Source: Zygnema cylindricum (taxonomy: Eukaryota > Streptophyta > Zygnematophyceae > Zygnematales > Zygnemataceae). Taken from it: a stretch of DNA of 64,000 bases. The position numbers were made by a program, and so were the translations under genes. Each line of letters begins with the position of its first letter. Within the stretch, counting starts at the first letter, position 1. The stretch covers positions 467,019-531,018 of the forward strand of contig JBBHKE010002948.1 of assembly GCA_037447655.1 (NCBI GenBank), in the 5' to 3' direction. This document shows, piece after piece, positions 30,921 to 42,700 of the stretch. The notes under the pieces were generated by a model. It worked only from the letters and a program-made list of their open reading frames with translations, was not told the origin of the DNA and ran no database searches.

Positions 30921-32640
30921 TTCTTTTATTATGAGGAAATTAATGTTTCATAGGAATTAAAAATCAACCATCCAATAATTTACAATTTTTTATTCTTGTT
31001 CAATGTAAATAAAATTCTGATCCAAGTTAACATGAAATCCAAATTCTAAGTATATTAATTTCTATATTTTGGAAACTATTATTTTTGCTTTTACTAAAAT
31101 TTTCGTTATTGCTGGCCATAACATAACCATGTATTAGTATTTCTGGCATATCTTGATCTACTAATGTAGTGCTTACTTACAAACTAAAGAACCATCATCT
31201 TCTTTAGTCGTGACCTTGAATTATTAAACTAAGTTTTAACTTTTTATTTTAATAATATGAACAACCTCAATCGCAACATACATCAATTTTTTGGTAATTT
31301 TAAATAAGCAAAAGCGGCTAACTTGAGTTGACAATGAGTTGGTAGAAACTAAAACAGAGTGAATGAACAAAACTGAGCTAAATTGAATCGAATAATCATG
31401 AGACAAATTGCATTTAGACAGCGCCGTAATTAAATTGCTAATGATATGAATTTAATAGAAATTAAACAGTATTAGACAAAATGTGATGAAGACGAGACTA
31501 CCTCGTCGGTAGTTTAAGTGACTCAATTGTTCAAGTAAGTTGGCTTTGTGACTTGAATCAATTTCCTAATTAGTGTGGTACTTCCTGGTCGTGTTTCTTG
31601 CTGAATTAATCATTTCAGATCTAATACGAGCTACACAAGCAGAACAAACAAGTTGTAGGTAACATGAAAATCACGAAAAATCTCACAAAAATCTTCGCGT
31701 GATTATTGGTGGCCGTCGATCCACAAGATCATGGGATGTAATGTCTTCACGCTTGATGTTAACCAACTTGATAACGCATTTTACCATTCAAGAAGTGCTA
31801 TTGTGGGTTGCCGCACATTTAAAATAATTACCATGCGGCCCTCAAAATGTTGCACTTTGGTCACTGTGGGAGCAAAAAACATGTGGGAGCAAAAAACATC
31901 ATACTGTTATACCAAGAAAAAACATTCATACTCCACGGCTTCTACCGTGATTTTATCAATGATTGTGATATGTGTTTTACTTCCATTTTCAAATTAAATT
32001 TTGTTGTTCTTCATCAAGAGCAAGTAAGTGTTCTTGTTTGTCAGTAACAATTTCTTTTTCACAAAAGAAGTTGACGATATTACCAATTCAACGGTAACAT
32101 GCCAGTTTTTAAAATGTTCACCGAATTTGTTTTGCTAACCAATCAAATTTACTTTTATTTTGTTAAATCAAAAATAGCTCATTTTTCAAATAGGGAGGCT
32201 TTATAACTATTCAGAACGATTTGAAATGTGGAATATGTGATAAATTGTTGAATATATGCTTTTCTTTTTTTAATCAAAGCTTCCCATCTCTGTAAAGTTT
32301 TAATCCTTGGAAGTTGGCTGCTTCTTGTTGGATCTTTATTCTCGTCTACTTTCAAAAGTCATACATTTTGTGCATGCTACTTTTACATCCACACATCATA
32401 ATGTTGTTATGATTTTGGTCATTTGTGTCGTTAATTTGAAAGGCTATAATTTCATCCAGAGTAAAAACCTTCTGAATATCTGTGGACAACTATCTTTATG
32501 TATGACCTATAACGCCACAGAAAGTGAGGTGTTTTATGTTCACATTTAAGAAGTTATTAAAAAGTGTAAAATGACGGCATTCCAATATTAAACTGAAATT
32601 TAGTATTAGACTTCCTACTCTATTTCTACAACAAAAATCA
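30921..32640. other. Unassigned AT-rich stretch
   Basis: No convincing gene or known element. A 17-bp direct repeat (GTGGGAGCAAAAAACAT) lies at 31867-31900. 31493-31520 has a short inverted pair (GACTACCTCGTCGGTAGT). Several short frames lack recognisable motifs. Confidence 0.4.
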
Positions 32641-32678
32641 TATTATATATGAACATATACATGTATATATATAATGTA

Positions 32679-32815
<137 letters not shown>

Positions 32816-33029
32816 GGCAGATATTTACATTGCTTATTCTCTCCTCCCCTTCCCGTTCTCCCTCTCCTCACCGCTCGCTTTCCATTTTTTGACAAACAAG
32901 TTCAACAACATAAGGCTAAGGATATTCTTCAATTCTTGCAATGCCTTCCATTGTTGTCAAACCCTCCCCCCAATATCACCCTCCCTCACCCCCCTCCTCC
33001 CCCGACACCTTGCTAGTCCCGAAATGCCC

Positions 33030-33486
33030 CTGTGTATAGGTCGAATTTCAGTGCGAAATTTAGAGCGAGTTAGAGAGAGGGGGAGGGAGTGGGTAAAGGG
33101 AGGAGCGATCTTTTGGAGCAAATCGTTTAGGGTTTCCATATGTTGTGATTTTGAAGCCATTCCGGCAAAATGTAAAATGTGTACCACAAGTGCAATATTC
33201 GCACTATGCTACACCGTGAATCGTTATTAGCCTTATGTACTCTATATCGGCACCCCAAAATTTTGAAATTGATACCTTAAATAGAATAAATTACACTATT
33301 TAAGGACGTGGACCATAATATGCCACGTCTCCTGGCACTAAATTAGAATGAATGACGCTAATTTTTTTTTACACTAATAATTTCTATACGCTAATAACGA
33401 TTCAAGGTGTAATTTTGATCGTTTCGTACATTTGATAAGTGCACACAAAATTGCACTTAGATCCACGTCCTTACCGCATCACGTCT
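33030..33486 (+). repeat. Dispersed repeat R, copy 2
   Basis: Aligns with 21560-21830 except for the MITE inserted at 33212-33409. It ends where copia C LTR sequence starts (about 33487). The purine tract AGAGAGGGGGAGGGAG is kept. Confidence 0.75.
33212..33409. mobile_element. MITE of the CACCG/TA family, 198 bp
   Basis: Ends CACCGTGAATCGTTATTAG and CTAATAACGATTCAAGGTG, flanked by TA (33210-33211 and 33410-33411). Comparison with the empty site in repeat R copy 1 (CTATGCTAATCTTT near 21750) confirms insertion with TA duplication. Non-autonomous. Confidence 0.88.
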
Positions 33487-33813
33487 CACTTTTGGTCCTG
33501 TCCGTACTTCCATACGTCGGTCCAATCATTTGTACTTTTTCGTTACATACCTCGGTCTAGTCTTTTTACGAAGAAGTCCTTTGACCGTCGGTCCAGTCTT
33601 TTGGGCGACGGTCCAGTCTTTTGTTTTACATACATTTGTTAGAATCTAGACTACGATCCCTTTGTTATAGCCCACCATAGAGCGCTTACACTCCACAGTA
33701 ATTAGCATTGTACATTTTGTATATAAGTGACTCTTCTCACTTTATGAAATTATCCCAAATACAATTCAATTCCTCTCTCCAATGCATTGATCTTTCTCTT
33801 GTGTATAATTTCA
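33487..33813 (+). mobile_element. Copia C 5' LTR, truncated
   Basis: Aligns with 7135-7442 of copia A (GGTCCTGTCCGTACTT, GACCGTCGGTCCAGTC, TATATAAGTGACTCTTCTC). The LTR start is missing; the sequence joins dispersed repeat R. It ends CAATTTCA overlapping the gag ATG. Confidence 0.8.
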
Positions 33814-35350
33814 TGGCTTCCGCCAATCCACCTCTAATACGTTATGGGCCTAGCCATGCCACTTCTAATAGTATCCAGAAGTTTGATGGCCAAAACTTCT
33901 ATGATTGGTCATTTTCAGCCATGCATTTTTTCAAACACGAGAAGATTTGGGACCATTTCATAGGAATTTCAAAACCTCCTTTCCTTTCATCTATTGATAC
34001 ACCAACAGATAAGGCTACAAAAGAGTTGGCGATAGCTACATGGAAACAAAAAGATGATAATGCACACGCTCGCCTAGTGATGTCACTTACTACAGAGCGC
34101 ACTTGTCTTATTCGCGGCTCCTCCTCTTCCGCCGAGGCTTGGAGTCGTCTTCAAAAAGCTTACATTCAAACCGGATGGGCCGCTCGCCGAATTCAAAAAC
34201 GAGCGTTTTTAAACTCCCTGAAAAAGCCCTCGGAATCTATGCAGGAATGGATTAGCACAGTCAAATTGTCGGCTGGAAAATGCACCATGATCGGCGTGCA
34301 TCTTTCCGACAAGGACCTCTCTTCAACCCTTTAGGGAGGACTCCCTGAAACCTTTTCCCCTTTCATTTCCTCGTTTGACAATCTAGACCAATCCATTCCC
34401 TTTCACTCACTTTGTACCAAACTCTTACATGAATAGAAAAAACTTCTCTCTTTTTCTGCTCAAAATCTCTCTCCTGCAAATGCCTTTATCGCTGAAAATT
34501 ATAAGACTAACTCTGGGGGGGTGCAGCGTTTGTTTTGTACCTACTGCAAAATAAAAGGACATTCTGTTAAATAGTGTCGAAAATTGGCAAGGCGGAAGGC
34601 AGTTGAGGCTTCCAATCCCCCTAAAACTGGAGGGAATGCCAACGCTGCCCATGCCAACCCACTAATTCTTCCCACCCCCCCCACTCCCTCCACACCTTGC
34701 TTTCTCTCCAAATTTTCCTTATCCTCACCATTATTCCCCTTCTCCATCCCTTCCACAATCTTCTAACGCCGCAGCGCACTATGCCTCTTCAAACTCCGTT
34801 AACCTCCACTGGTCGACCGCTTTCTCCCCACATTTTCCCTCTAATTATCCCAGTCCAGTAGTTTCCCCTTTTGCCCTCCCTCCCTCTCCAAAATTTGGAT
34901 ATGGCAATGTTGCCCATCATATCCCAAATTTTGTCACTCCAGATACTCAATTTTCACAAGGGTACGCTTTTCTATCTCAAACACCTGACGATTGGCTAAT
35001 AGATAGTGGTGCTAGTCACCACCTTTCACCACGATCTGATTGGTTCACTCACCCTCCTATGCAGATTCGTTTAGGAGACGACCCCATTCTGTTGGCTACC
35101 CTTTCTGGCGACGTCAACGTCCCTAATGTGTCTATTCACATTCGGAACGTACTCTTTGTTCCTGGTCTAGCTAGGAATTTATTTTATGTCAAATTCGCCA
35201 CTTTTGATGGCTTAAAAGTTGAATTTAATAATTATAGAGTAACGTATTTTGACAGAAAAGACAATAGTACTATAGGTTTTGGCGTAGCACGAGAGTCTAT
35301 GTACATCCTACAATCTTATAGTACGCCAATTTTTTTTTGCTTTAAGTGCT
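33813..35350 (+). pseudogene. Copia C gag, protease and preintegrase, broken
   Basis: ATG 33813 (MASANPPLIRYGPS). The first 173 residues are intact to TAG 34332, covering FDGQNFYDWSFSAMHFF, SSAEAWSRLQKAYIQTGW and SMQEWISTVKLS. Further stops precede the knuckle (CTYCKIKGHS, with a stop replacing Glu). The protease WLIDSGASHHLSPRSDWF (34994 on), NVLFVPGLARNLF and a preintegrase YILQS follow. DSG is kept. The copy is close to copia A. Confidence 0.87.
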
Positions 35351-36313
35351 AGTGTCGAAAGTTTTCCACTTTGGCATTTACGATATGGTTATTTAAATAG
35401 CGAAAGTTTGTGTACCTTCCCAAATCTTGTAACTGGACTAAATTCATTCTCTAACAAATCTTTGGATTTTTGTCACGGTTGCGTGCAAGGAAAAATGTCG
35501 CGTCACTCATTTTCCAGTAGCACTACCGTCATCACTGAACCTCTTACACTTGTACACACTGGCGTGTGTGGTCCCATACGCTGTGTGGTCCCATGCGCAC
35601 TCGTAACTACAGTGGATCCATGTATTTTGTCACTTTCATTGACTACGCCACTCGTTTTTCACACGTGTATCCAATTTGTCATAAATCTGACGCTTTTGCC
35701 CGATTTTAAGAATTTAAGGCGTTGGCAAAAAATTTCACAACAAACGAATCAAGGTCTTGCGCAGTGACAATGGTGGCAAGTTTTTGTCCAACCAGTTTTA
35801 TGAATTTCTCATGCAACATGGAATCTCACGTCATTTAACGGCGACGGCATTGCAGAAAGGTACAATCGAACATTACATGACATGTCACGCTCCATGCTGT
35901 ACTTTGCAAATTTGCCTTATGAATTTTGGGCAGAGGCTGTCGTTTGCGCAAATTACTTACGCAATCTTTGTCCCACTAACGCTTTACCAAACTCTACTTC
36001 AATGGAAGCATGGTCCTGTGTCAAACCAGATATACGTCACCTTAGAATCTTTGGTTGTGAAGCGTGGTATAAAGACCTCCTCCATACAGACGGCAAATTG
36101 GGCGCCCGCGCATTTCGTGGCATTATCGTTGGATACGCTCCAAATTCGAAAGCGTACCGCATCTGGAGTCCTTCTCAGCATCGCGTCATCACTACTAACG
36201 AAGTAACCTTCAACAAAATGCCACTTCTCAAAACCTTGTCTCGTATGCCCTTCCCTTCCCCTCTTCCGCTCGGCTCGCACCCTCTCTCTCTCTCAAGAGA
36301 CCTTTATCTCTGA
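35351..36313 (+). pseudogene. Copia C integrase, frameshifted
   Basis: Pieces in order: a preintegrase CHGCVQGKMSRHSF, LVHTGVCGP (first acidic residue replaced: HTG for HTD), VTFIDYATRFSHVYPICHKSDA (in another frame), RSDNGGKFLSNQFYEF (second Asp kept), MSRSMLYFANLPYEFWAEAV, MEAWSCVKPDIRHLRIFGCEAW, FRGIIVGYAPNSKAYRIW. Several frameshifts. It ends in a Ser/Pro-rich linker at about 36290. Confidence 0.87.
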
Positions 36314-37102
36314 TCTTTTGGAACGCTTTGGCATGGCAGAGTGCTCCTCCCTTTCCACCTCTTTGGATGCCAATGCCCCTGTCCTCCTTTCCACAGACTC
36401 CCTTCTCTCCCCCTCCCTCCATGCCACTTACCGCTCAATGGTCGGGGCCCTTATGTACGCCATGCAGGCCACCCGTCCTGACATTGCCACAGCTGTCACT
36501 AAACTCAATCAATTCCTCCAACGTCCTTCTCTTGATCATCTTGCCGCAACCAAATGTGTCTTTCGTTATCTACAAAGCACTAAAACTTTGTCTTACATAT
36601 TCTTCCTCTGGCTCTAGTGCTCTTACGGGTTTTGTTGATTCAGATTGGGCACAAGATGAGCTTTCCCGCCGTTCCACCACTGGCTTATGTTTCTTTTTGG
36701 GCAATGGCCTTATCTCTTGGTCATGCAGGAAGCAACCTACCACGGCATGCTCTAGTACTGAGGCGGAATATTAGGGCGCTTGCCACGACGCCAAAGAAGT
36801 TGTTTGGCTTCGGACTCTGCTTTCCAATCTTGGATTGCCCCCTTCAACCCCTACTCCTATTTTTTTCTGATTCCCAAGGAGTCCTTGCTTTGTTCAGTAA
36901 TCCTGTTCACCACAAGCGGACGAAGCACATCGACATTCAATATCATTACTCCCGGGAACGGGTCGAAGATGGCACTCTCCAATTTCTTTATGTCAAGTCT
37001 GCCGACGAAGTGGCCGATTATCTCATCAAGGCTCTTCATCGCCCTCACTTTGAGCAACATCGCCTCTCCTCTGGCCTTCGTCTTCCTTCTCCTCCTTGCT
37101 AA
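36314..37102 (+). pseudogene. Copia C RNase H after internal RT deletion
   Basis: Directly after the integrase linker the sequence resumes in the end of RT (YRSMVGALMYAMQATRPDIA, FLQRPSLDHLAATKCVFRYLQST) and RNase H (TGFVDSDWAQDELSRRSTTG, SWSCRKQPTTACSSTEAEY, a TAG, then a shifted frame EVVWLRTLL, KRTKHIDIQYHYSRERVEDG). Most of RT, including the YVDD site, is deleted, so the element could not reverse-transcribe itself. Stop at 37102. Confidence 0.88.
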
Positions 37103-37155
37103 ATTTCCTTTCATTTTCATCTCAATCTACTCCCTAGTTTTTGCTTGAGGGGGGG

Positions 37156-37217
37156 TGTTAAAGGACATTTCGCGTCGGTTCAGTACGTACGCGTCATCGC
37201 GTCGGTTCAGTCCGTAC
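37156..37217 (+). mobile_element. Copia C 3' LTR start, truncated
   Basis: The polypurine tract GAGGGGGGG (37146-37155) is followed by TGTTAAAGGACATT, matching the LTR start at 7007. After about 60 bp, with two CGCGTCGGTTCAGT(C)CGTACGCGTCA repeats, it breaks into element E at about 37217. Confidence 0.85.
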
Positions 37218-37780
37218 GCGTCAGAGAGGAAGAAGAGGACGTAGTGGAATTCACGACATAGGACAGTCTTAAGGACAAGGGAATCGCAAAGGTCGACGAA
37301 AAGGTCCACGACGTGACTGTTCTGTTGGAGGCACCTATGATACTTGACTAGCTTTAGATCATGTTTTTGAGCTTTTATTTTTCACTTAAACGCTGCTTGC
37401 GATTTTGGTCTTTTTCTGTCGACATATTACAGAAGCCGTATGGGGAAGGCATAAGTCGTAACTATATGATATGCTCTAGATAGTTTTTGATGCCTTGTGA
37501 TTAAGACTTTCCTCATGTTTCATGGTCACCTGTTGGAGGTGGCAATTTGGTTGACAGCTTTGTTGCTGCTTCTGCTTTTCTATGCTTTAATTCAGATGGT
37601 GAAATTTTGCTTTCCTCGTATTGCAACTTCAATTTTGATTCTCTACTTGAGGTTATTTTTATTAGAGATGTGATTACTTTAGAAACTTTGATAAATGAAG
37701 TTGGATTTGACATCTTTGTTTAGTTTTGACACCCTTTGGCTATCATTTATAGATGATATAACTTTCACTCGGTTTTTCAC
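37218..37780 (+). mobile_element. Element E, copy 3, 3' fragment
   Basis: Nearly identical to the reverse complement of about 27530-26970 in copy 2. It includes the basic tail, TGACTAG at 37345, the second frame region with stops, and the tail to ACTTTCACTCGGTTTTTC. It is bounded by copia C LTR on the left and copia D LTR on the right. Confidence 0.8.
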
Positions 37781-38010
37781 ACCAAACGAAACATAAACTG
37801 GTCGTCGTCAAACTGAATCTCCGCGAAACCACAAAACTATAATCCACTACACGACTAAATATAATCACCAAGGACCACTAACTTAACGTCACGACAAATT
37901 AGCCAGCCGCGCGACAGACCGCGGCGGCCGACTACTACTTTGACTGAATAAGACAGACTAGTCGGCCGCGCGACAGACCGCGACGGCCGATTTCAATCTT
38001 TGACTTAACA
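37781..38010 (-). mobile_element. Copia D 3' LTR, truncated
   Basis: Minus strand TGTTAAGTCAAAGATTG start (38010), preceded by the purine tract GAGAGGGGGAT. It aligns with 44235-44464. The distal half is missing at the junction with element E. It contains a duplicated CCGCGCGACAGACCGCG motif. Confidence 0.85.
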
Positions 38011-38722
38011 ATCCCCCTCTCAAATTTGTAATCATCACATCAATCCCTAATTTAGGTCTCCCCCTCAAAAGTATATTATGAGCCGCGGCTTTTGTCAACA
38101 TATCCGCGGCTTCCTCCAACGTCGAAGCATACAAAAACTCAACTTCCTTTGATGTGACCAAATCGCGTAGGAAGTGCCACTGAATCCTAATATGTTTTGT
38201 CCTTTTGTGAAAGACAGGATTCTTCACCAATGCCATTGAACTCATGTTGTCAGAAAATATTTTCATACAGCCAATTGAAATCCCTAATTCTCCAAGTAGT
38301 TCTTTAATCCAAATCGACGCCTTAGACGTATGACACGCAACCATATACTCCGTTTCGGTTGAACTTAATGCGACAGTTTGCCGGGGTCGCAAACTCCAAG
38401 AAATTGTCGCGCCACCAAAAACAAAAGCATATCTAGAAGTTGACTTTCTTGTATCAAAATCTCCACCCCAATCTGCGTCACAATATCCCACGCACTTCGA
38501 AGATATCCATCATGATCGATATAATAGACGAATCTCCATTGTACCTGCAAGGTAACAAAAAATCCTCTTCACGGCCTCCCAATGAATCTTTTTAGGAGCC
38601 TGACAAAATCGACTCACGACAGAAACTGCGGCTGAAAATTCTTGTCGCGTGGCCACACTTAAATACATCCATACTTCCAACGGCCTCACGATAGGGCACT
38701 TGGACAGTTTGCTCCTCCTCAA
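37958..38722 (-). pseudogene. Copia D RNase H
   Basis: SVATRQEFSAAVSVVSRFCQAPKKIHWEAVKRI, then a frameshift and GYCDADWGGDFDTRKSTSRYAFVFGGATISW, LSSTETEYMVACHTSKASIWIKELLGEL, SDNMSSMALVKNPVFHKRTKHIRIQWHFLRD and EEAADMLTKA. The catalytic acidic residues (DADW, E in TEYM, SDN) are kept. It follows RT in normal copia order. Confidence 0.88.
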
Positions 38723-39551
38723 ATTTGCGATATTGAAGTTTGGAATCTAGTGGTGTCAAAACCGGCTTAGAATCCAACCTAGCAAATTTCGTTAGTACTT
38801 CTTTGCAATATTGCGTTTGCGATAATTTAATATCCCCATTATTGTACCTCAAAACTTCCACTCCAACAATATATCGTACGTCCCCCAAATCTGTGACTTT
38901 AAAATGTAGACGCAGGTACTCCTTCAATTCCGCGACTCGCGTCAACTTGTCACATATGATCAAAAAATCATCCACGTAGACAGAAAATATGATTTGATCC
39001 TCCCCCTCACCTTTTATTTAAACTCCTGAGTCTGAAACTGTTCGTACAAATCCAAATTCGGTTAGGACCTTGTGTAATCATAAATACCAAGTCCGCGGTG
39101 CCTATTTTAGTTCGTACAAGGACTTTCGCAGCCGCCATACTTTCCCCTCCTTCGACACTACTGCTTCCGGAACCTTCATATAAACCTCCTCCTCTAAGTC
39201 ACCATTTAAGAACGCCGTCTCTACGTCCATTTGGTGAATGTGCTTCTTGCCGGCAGCGGCAATAGCAATGATCATTCTCAATGAATCAAACTTAACTACC
39301 GGTGCGTATGTCTCCGTATAATCTATCCCCTCCCTTTGTTGAACGCCCTTGCAAACTAGCCGAGCCTTATGTTTTACTACTTCCCCCGATGCACCAGTTT
39401 TGGTTTTAAAAATCCACTTCGCATCAATAGCCTTTTTACCCTCCGGTAGGCTTACCTCCTCAAACGTACGGTTGTCGATAATAGATTGAAGTTCTCGCTC
39501 CCATGCCGGTTTCCAATGCTTCTCCCAATCGCATGATTTTCGTGCTTCCAC
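38592..39551 (-). pseudogene. Copia D reverse transcriptase
   Basis: The N-part 39551-39102 shows WKPAWERELQSIIDNRTFEEV, KHKARLVCKGVQQREGIDYTETYAPVV and HQMDVETAFLNGDLEEEVYMKVP. After stops near 39100-39000 the catalytic IIFSVYVDDFLIICDK (about 38995-38955) and FKVTDLGDVRYIVGVEV follow. The YVDD site is present. Broken by two or three stops or frameshifts. Confidence 0.88.
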
Positions 39552-39835
39552 ATACGATTGCGGATTGCCCGATTTATTTTCACATAATGATTGCTATAAA
39601 AGAAAATCATCCTCCCTCTGCGCCGAAATAAAATAATATGAATTTTCCCCATTCCCCTTACCATCAAAAGAAAGACGAGCCGGTTTCTTACCCCTATTTT
39701 CTCGCATACTCCTCCTCGGCTCAAATTATTTCTCCTCCCTCGCCGGTTCCTCCTCAATAATATTCGGTTAACTTGATTTAGAAGATGAAGATTTCCTCGT
39801 GTCCGAATAGATTCGGGAATTTTTGCTCCGTGAAT

Positions 39836-40781
39836 TGTAATTGTGTAACCTCCATTGGTACACAGAATGTCCAGCTTATGTGAAGCATCTAGGATATTAT
39901 ATGCACTTTTGACTTTGACAATGAACAAGTCCCACCCTGTGACGCATAATCTCTGACCGACTACACCTCTGTGTAGCCTAGACTCCACTGAGTCCGCAGC
40001 AAAAAGAATCACCGAATTTGCTCACCTGAGCATTAAGTTATGGCTGACCAAAGTTGGTCCATAAATACAGGTGCACTCTGGAAGAGAGGTTGAAAACCCA
40101 AAAATATTCTAAGTCCTAAGCTACCTCTCTAAACCTATTACTAAGATACTCGACCAATCATATGACTGTAAAGTACAAAAAGGTACAAGTACCGGTGTAC
40201 TTCTTGTACGGCCATAGTACGGCATGGCCGGTCCGCTGACGCGTGTCAGTTTCGGAGCCGTAGTTGCTCCTCCCGTTATTTCCGCTGTCCAACCATATGT
40301 TGCCACGTGTCATCCGCCGACATCTGGTCCGCAAACCGCCAAACTTCTATTTCGGCATTCCGGCTCCACTGTGAGCCGTTCGATCAGATCCGAACATTTG
40401 ATTTCGTCCGTCGAAATTGCATGTAGATTCGGATATTTCGTGCGGTCCGATTTCGTGCGAACCGGTATTTCGTGTAATTTGTTTTTAAAGGGAATATCCG
40501 GTGTCGTATGTTCTTAAATAACAATTACGTCATATACGTGCAACGCTCTTCTAAGACCTATTGGATAAGGCACATGGCTATTCTGTACGGCGATCATCCA
40601 GAGGTCCTACGATCAATTCCCACAACTGGCAGACTATGTTTTGTAAAAACAATATTAGTGATCTGCCTGTCTCTTTAGCTGCTAGAGGCAGCCATGGCTG
40701 CTTGCAGGTCCTCAGTGACTACGACAAGTATGAGGGGTGCAGTAAGGTCACAAGAGAGACTACAAAATACCTTTTCCAACA
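39836..40781 (-). mobile_element. Solo LTR of copia B-type family in copia D
   Basis: Minus strand TGTTGGAAAAGG (40781) to ACAATTACA (39836), about 946 bp, with 5-bp target duplication TGAAT at 39831-39835 and 40782-40786. Removing it and one TGAAT rejoins copia D in frame (GGDS|RSKNSRIYSDT). It is related to the copia B LTR by similar blocks (TTGCTC.CCTGAGCATTAAGTTATG, GTACGGC, tRNA-like module). Left by LTR-LTR recombination of a full insertion. Confidence 0.93.
40543..40632 (+). ncRNA. tRNA-like module in solo LTR (antisense)
   Basis: The plus strand has AAGACCTATTGGATAAGGC (A-box/D-arm-like, as in tRNA-Arg), then CGATCAATTCCC (B-box-like) about 45 bp later. It lies at the same place in the LTR as in copia B. 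The match is weaker than in copia B. Confidence 0.5.
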
Positions 40782-40789
40782 TGAATCTC

Positions 40790-41938
40790 CACCACCAATG
40801 TTACCAAAATTAACATTTTCCACAATTTTACCTTTCCCCCTCTTAACATTGGAGGTGGATTCCGGCTCAATTTCCGAATCTGAACCCTCAATGTCATTAA
40901 GATCAACGATTTCAAATTTTTCATGAAAGTCAAGATTAGAATTTCGCTTAGCCGATCGAGAGATTGTGGATAATGAGTCCTCGTGAAAATCCACATTTCT
41001 TGATTCCTCAATGATATTTCGAATCGGATCATAAACTCGATAAAGACTCCCTTTCTCACTATATCCAACGAAATAACCACTCCAAATCCTTGATGCAAAC
41101 TTACCCATCCTCTTTTGTGCTTGAATATAAACCGACGCACGGCATCCCCAAATCCGAATGTGGTGTAGAGTAGGCTTTCGCCCATACCACAACTCATACG
41201 GAGTTTTATCACCCAAAACTGACGTGATTCACGGATTGCAAATATAATTTGCCGTTAAAATTGCATCGCCCCATAAATGACTACTTATCCCGGATCTGTG
41301 TACCATGGATCGTACCATTTATTGAAGAGTACGATTTTTCCTCTCGGCAACGCCATTAGATTCTGGTGAGTAAGATGCAGTATATTGATGAGAAATTCCC
41401 CACTCTTTACAATAAGGATCAAAAGCAAGAAATTCCCCTCCATTATCCGATCTAATCTAATAGATTTTAAATTTCTCTCACATTGCCTTTCGGCCATCAC
41501 ATGCCCCTCTTGAAAGCGTAAAAATGCTTCGGATTTGTGTTTAAGTAATATTACCCATGTGAAGCGAGAGAAGTCGTCCACCATCACCATAATATATTTT
41601 TTTCCACCAATCGTCTCCGGTTTCACGTCCCCACATAAATCAATGTGCACAAGATCAAGCGGATGCTTAGATCGATGCATCAGATCCTTAGCTGGACGCG
41701 GCTTTCAAATTTTTCTCCCCTTACTACACCCCTCACATCCGTTAATTTTCTCTCCCGACGCCAAGTCTAATCCCCTTACGCTTCCATTTTTTATCATCCT
41801 TCGTAAAATCGTCTCCGATGTGTGACACATTCCATGGTGCCACAAGGTTAGATCACCTTTCAATTCGGAAATTTGTAAAATAATGCCATTAAAATTTGGT
41901 TGGGATTTCGGCCGACGCCATTTTAGTCGACTATGCAT
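40790..41938 (-). pseudogene. Copia D integrase
   Basis: Preintegrase LTLWHHGMCHTSETILRRM and CEGCSKGRK, then LDLVHIDLCGDV, YIMVMVDDFSRFTWVILLKHKSEA (first Asp region kept), IRLD-type second Asp region altered (SIRLDRIMEGNF for RSDNGGEF), then stops, and DKTPYELWYGRKPTLHHIRIWGCRASVYIQ, GYFVGYSEKGSLYRVYDP. Ends in an acidic linker where the solo LTR inserted. Non-functional. Confidence 0.87.
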
Positions 41939-42088
41939 AAAATCCGTGACCTCTCCTTCACCTATTTGTACACCATCAGATCGTACAAATTTTATTGTGG
42001 AATCTCCGTACGCAAGTACACTTCCGCCCGCTCGTTGAATCTCGTTAATCTAAGGTACACTGAGAAGGTTCACTGAACCTTCAGGTAA

Positions 42089-42700
42089 TTACAAAACATT
42101 AGTTAACTGAGTTTGCGTAACCTTTTCTACCCCACTTGAGTCTAAACTTGGTAAATCCAACCGTACGGTACACACGGTACTTATCAAAATCACTTGTCCA
42201 CTTGCGACAGTGATTCGTTTTGGTACCGTGAGTTCGCAAAAAACGTCAAAGAGTGAAGCGTCGGTACAAACGTGATGTGACGCTCCTGAGTCAATAATCC
42301 ACTCTTTTTCGTGTAACGTAGAACTTGCCAAAAGATCAAGCGACAAGTTAAGGGCGGAAAATATTTGCTCTTCGTCGCCTCCCTCAAAGTAATCGTCACC
42401 CAAAAAGTGTCCTCCTCCTCTTCCATGGCAGCCTCTACGACCACCGCGGCCATCAAGACGACCGCCACCGCGTCCACCGTATCGACCGCCGCCGTTTACT
42501 CTACCGCCAGCGCCTCCTCTACCGCCCGCTCCTCCATTTTCAGCCTTTGAATAACATTGGGGGCTAATATGGCCCCATTTCCCGTAAAAATGGCATTGAC
42601 GCTCCTTATTCGGGCAAGAAGCCGCCATGTGACCAAGTTTGCCGCACTGAAAGCAAGCAATATTGGTTAGATCTGAATATCCGGCTGGGAAGGAGATCTC
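42089..42700 (-). pseudogene. Copia D gag end, knuckles and protease
   Basis: Two knuckles, CFQCGKLGHMAASC (complete CCHC) and CHFYGKWGHISPQC (second Cys to Tyr). A Gly/Arg-rich linker follows, then the protease KEWIIDSGASHHVCTDASLF with intact DSG and LTVPKRITVASGQ. A frameshift near 42700 separates it from the upstream gag. Confidence 0.87.
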
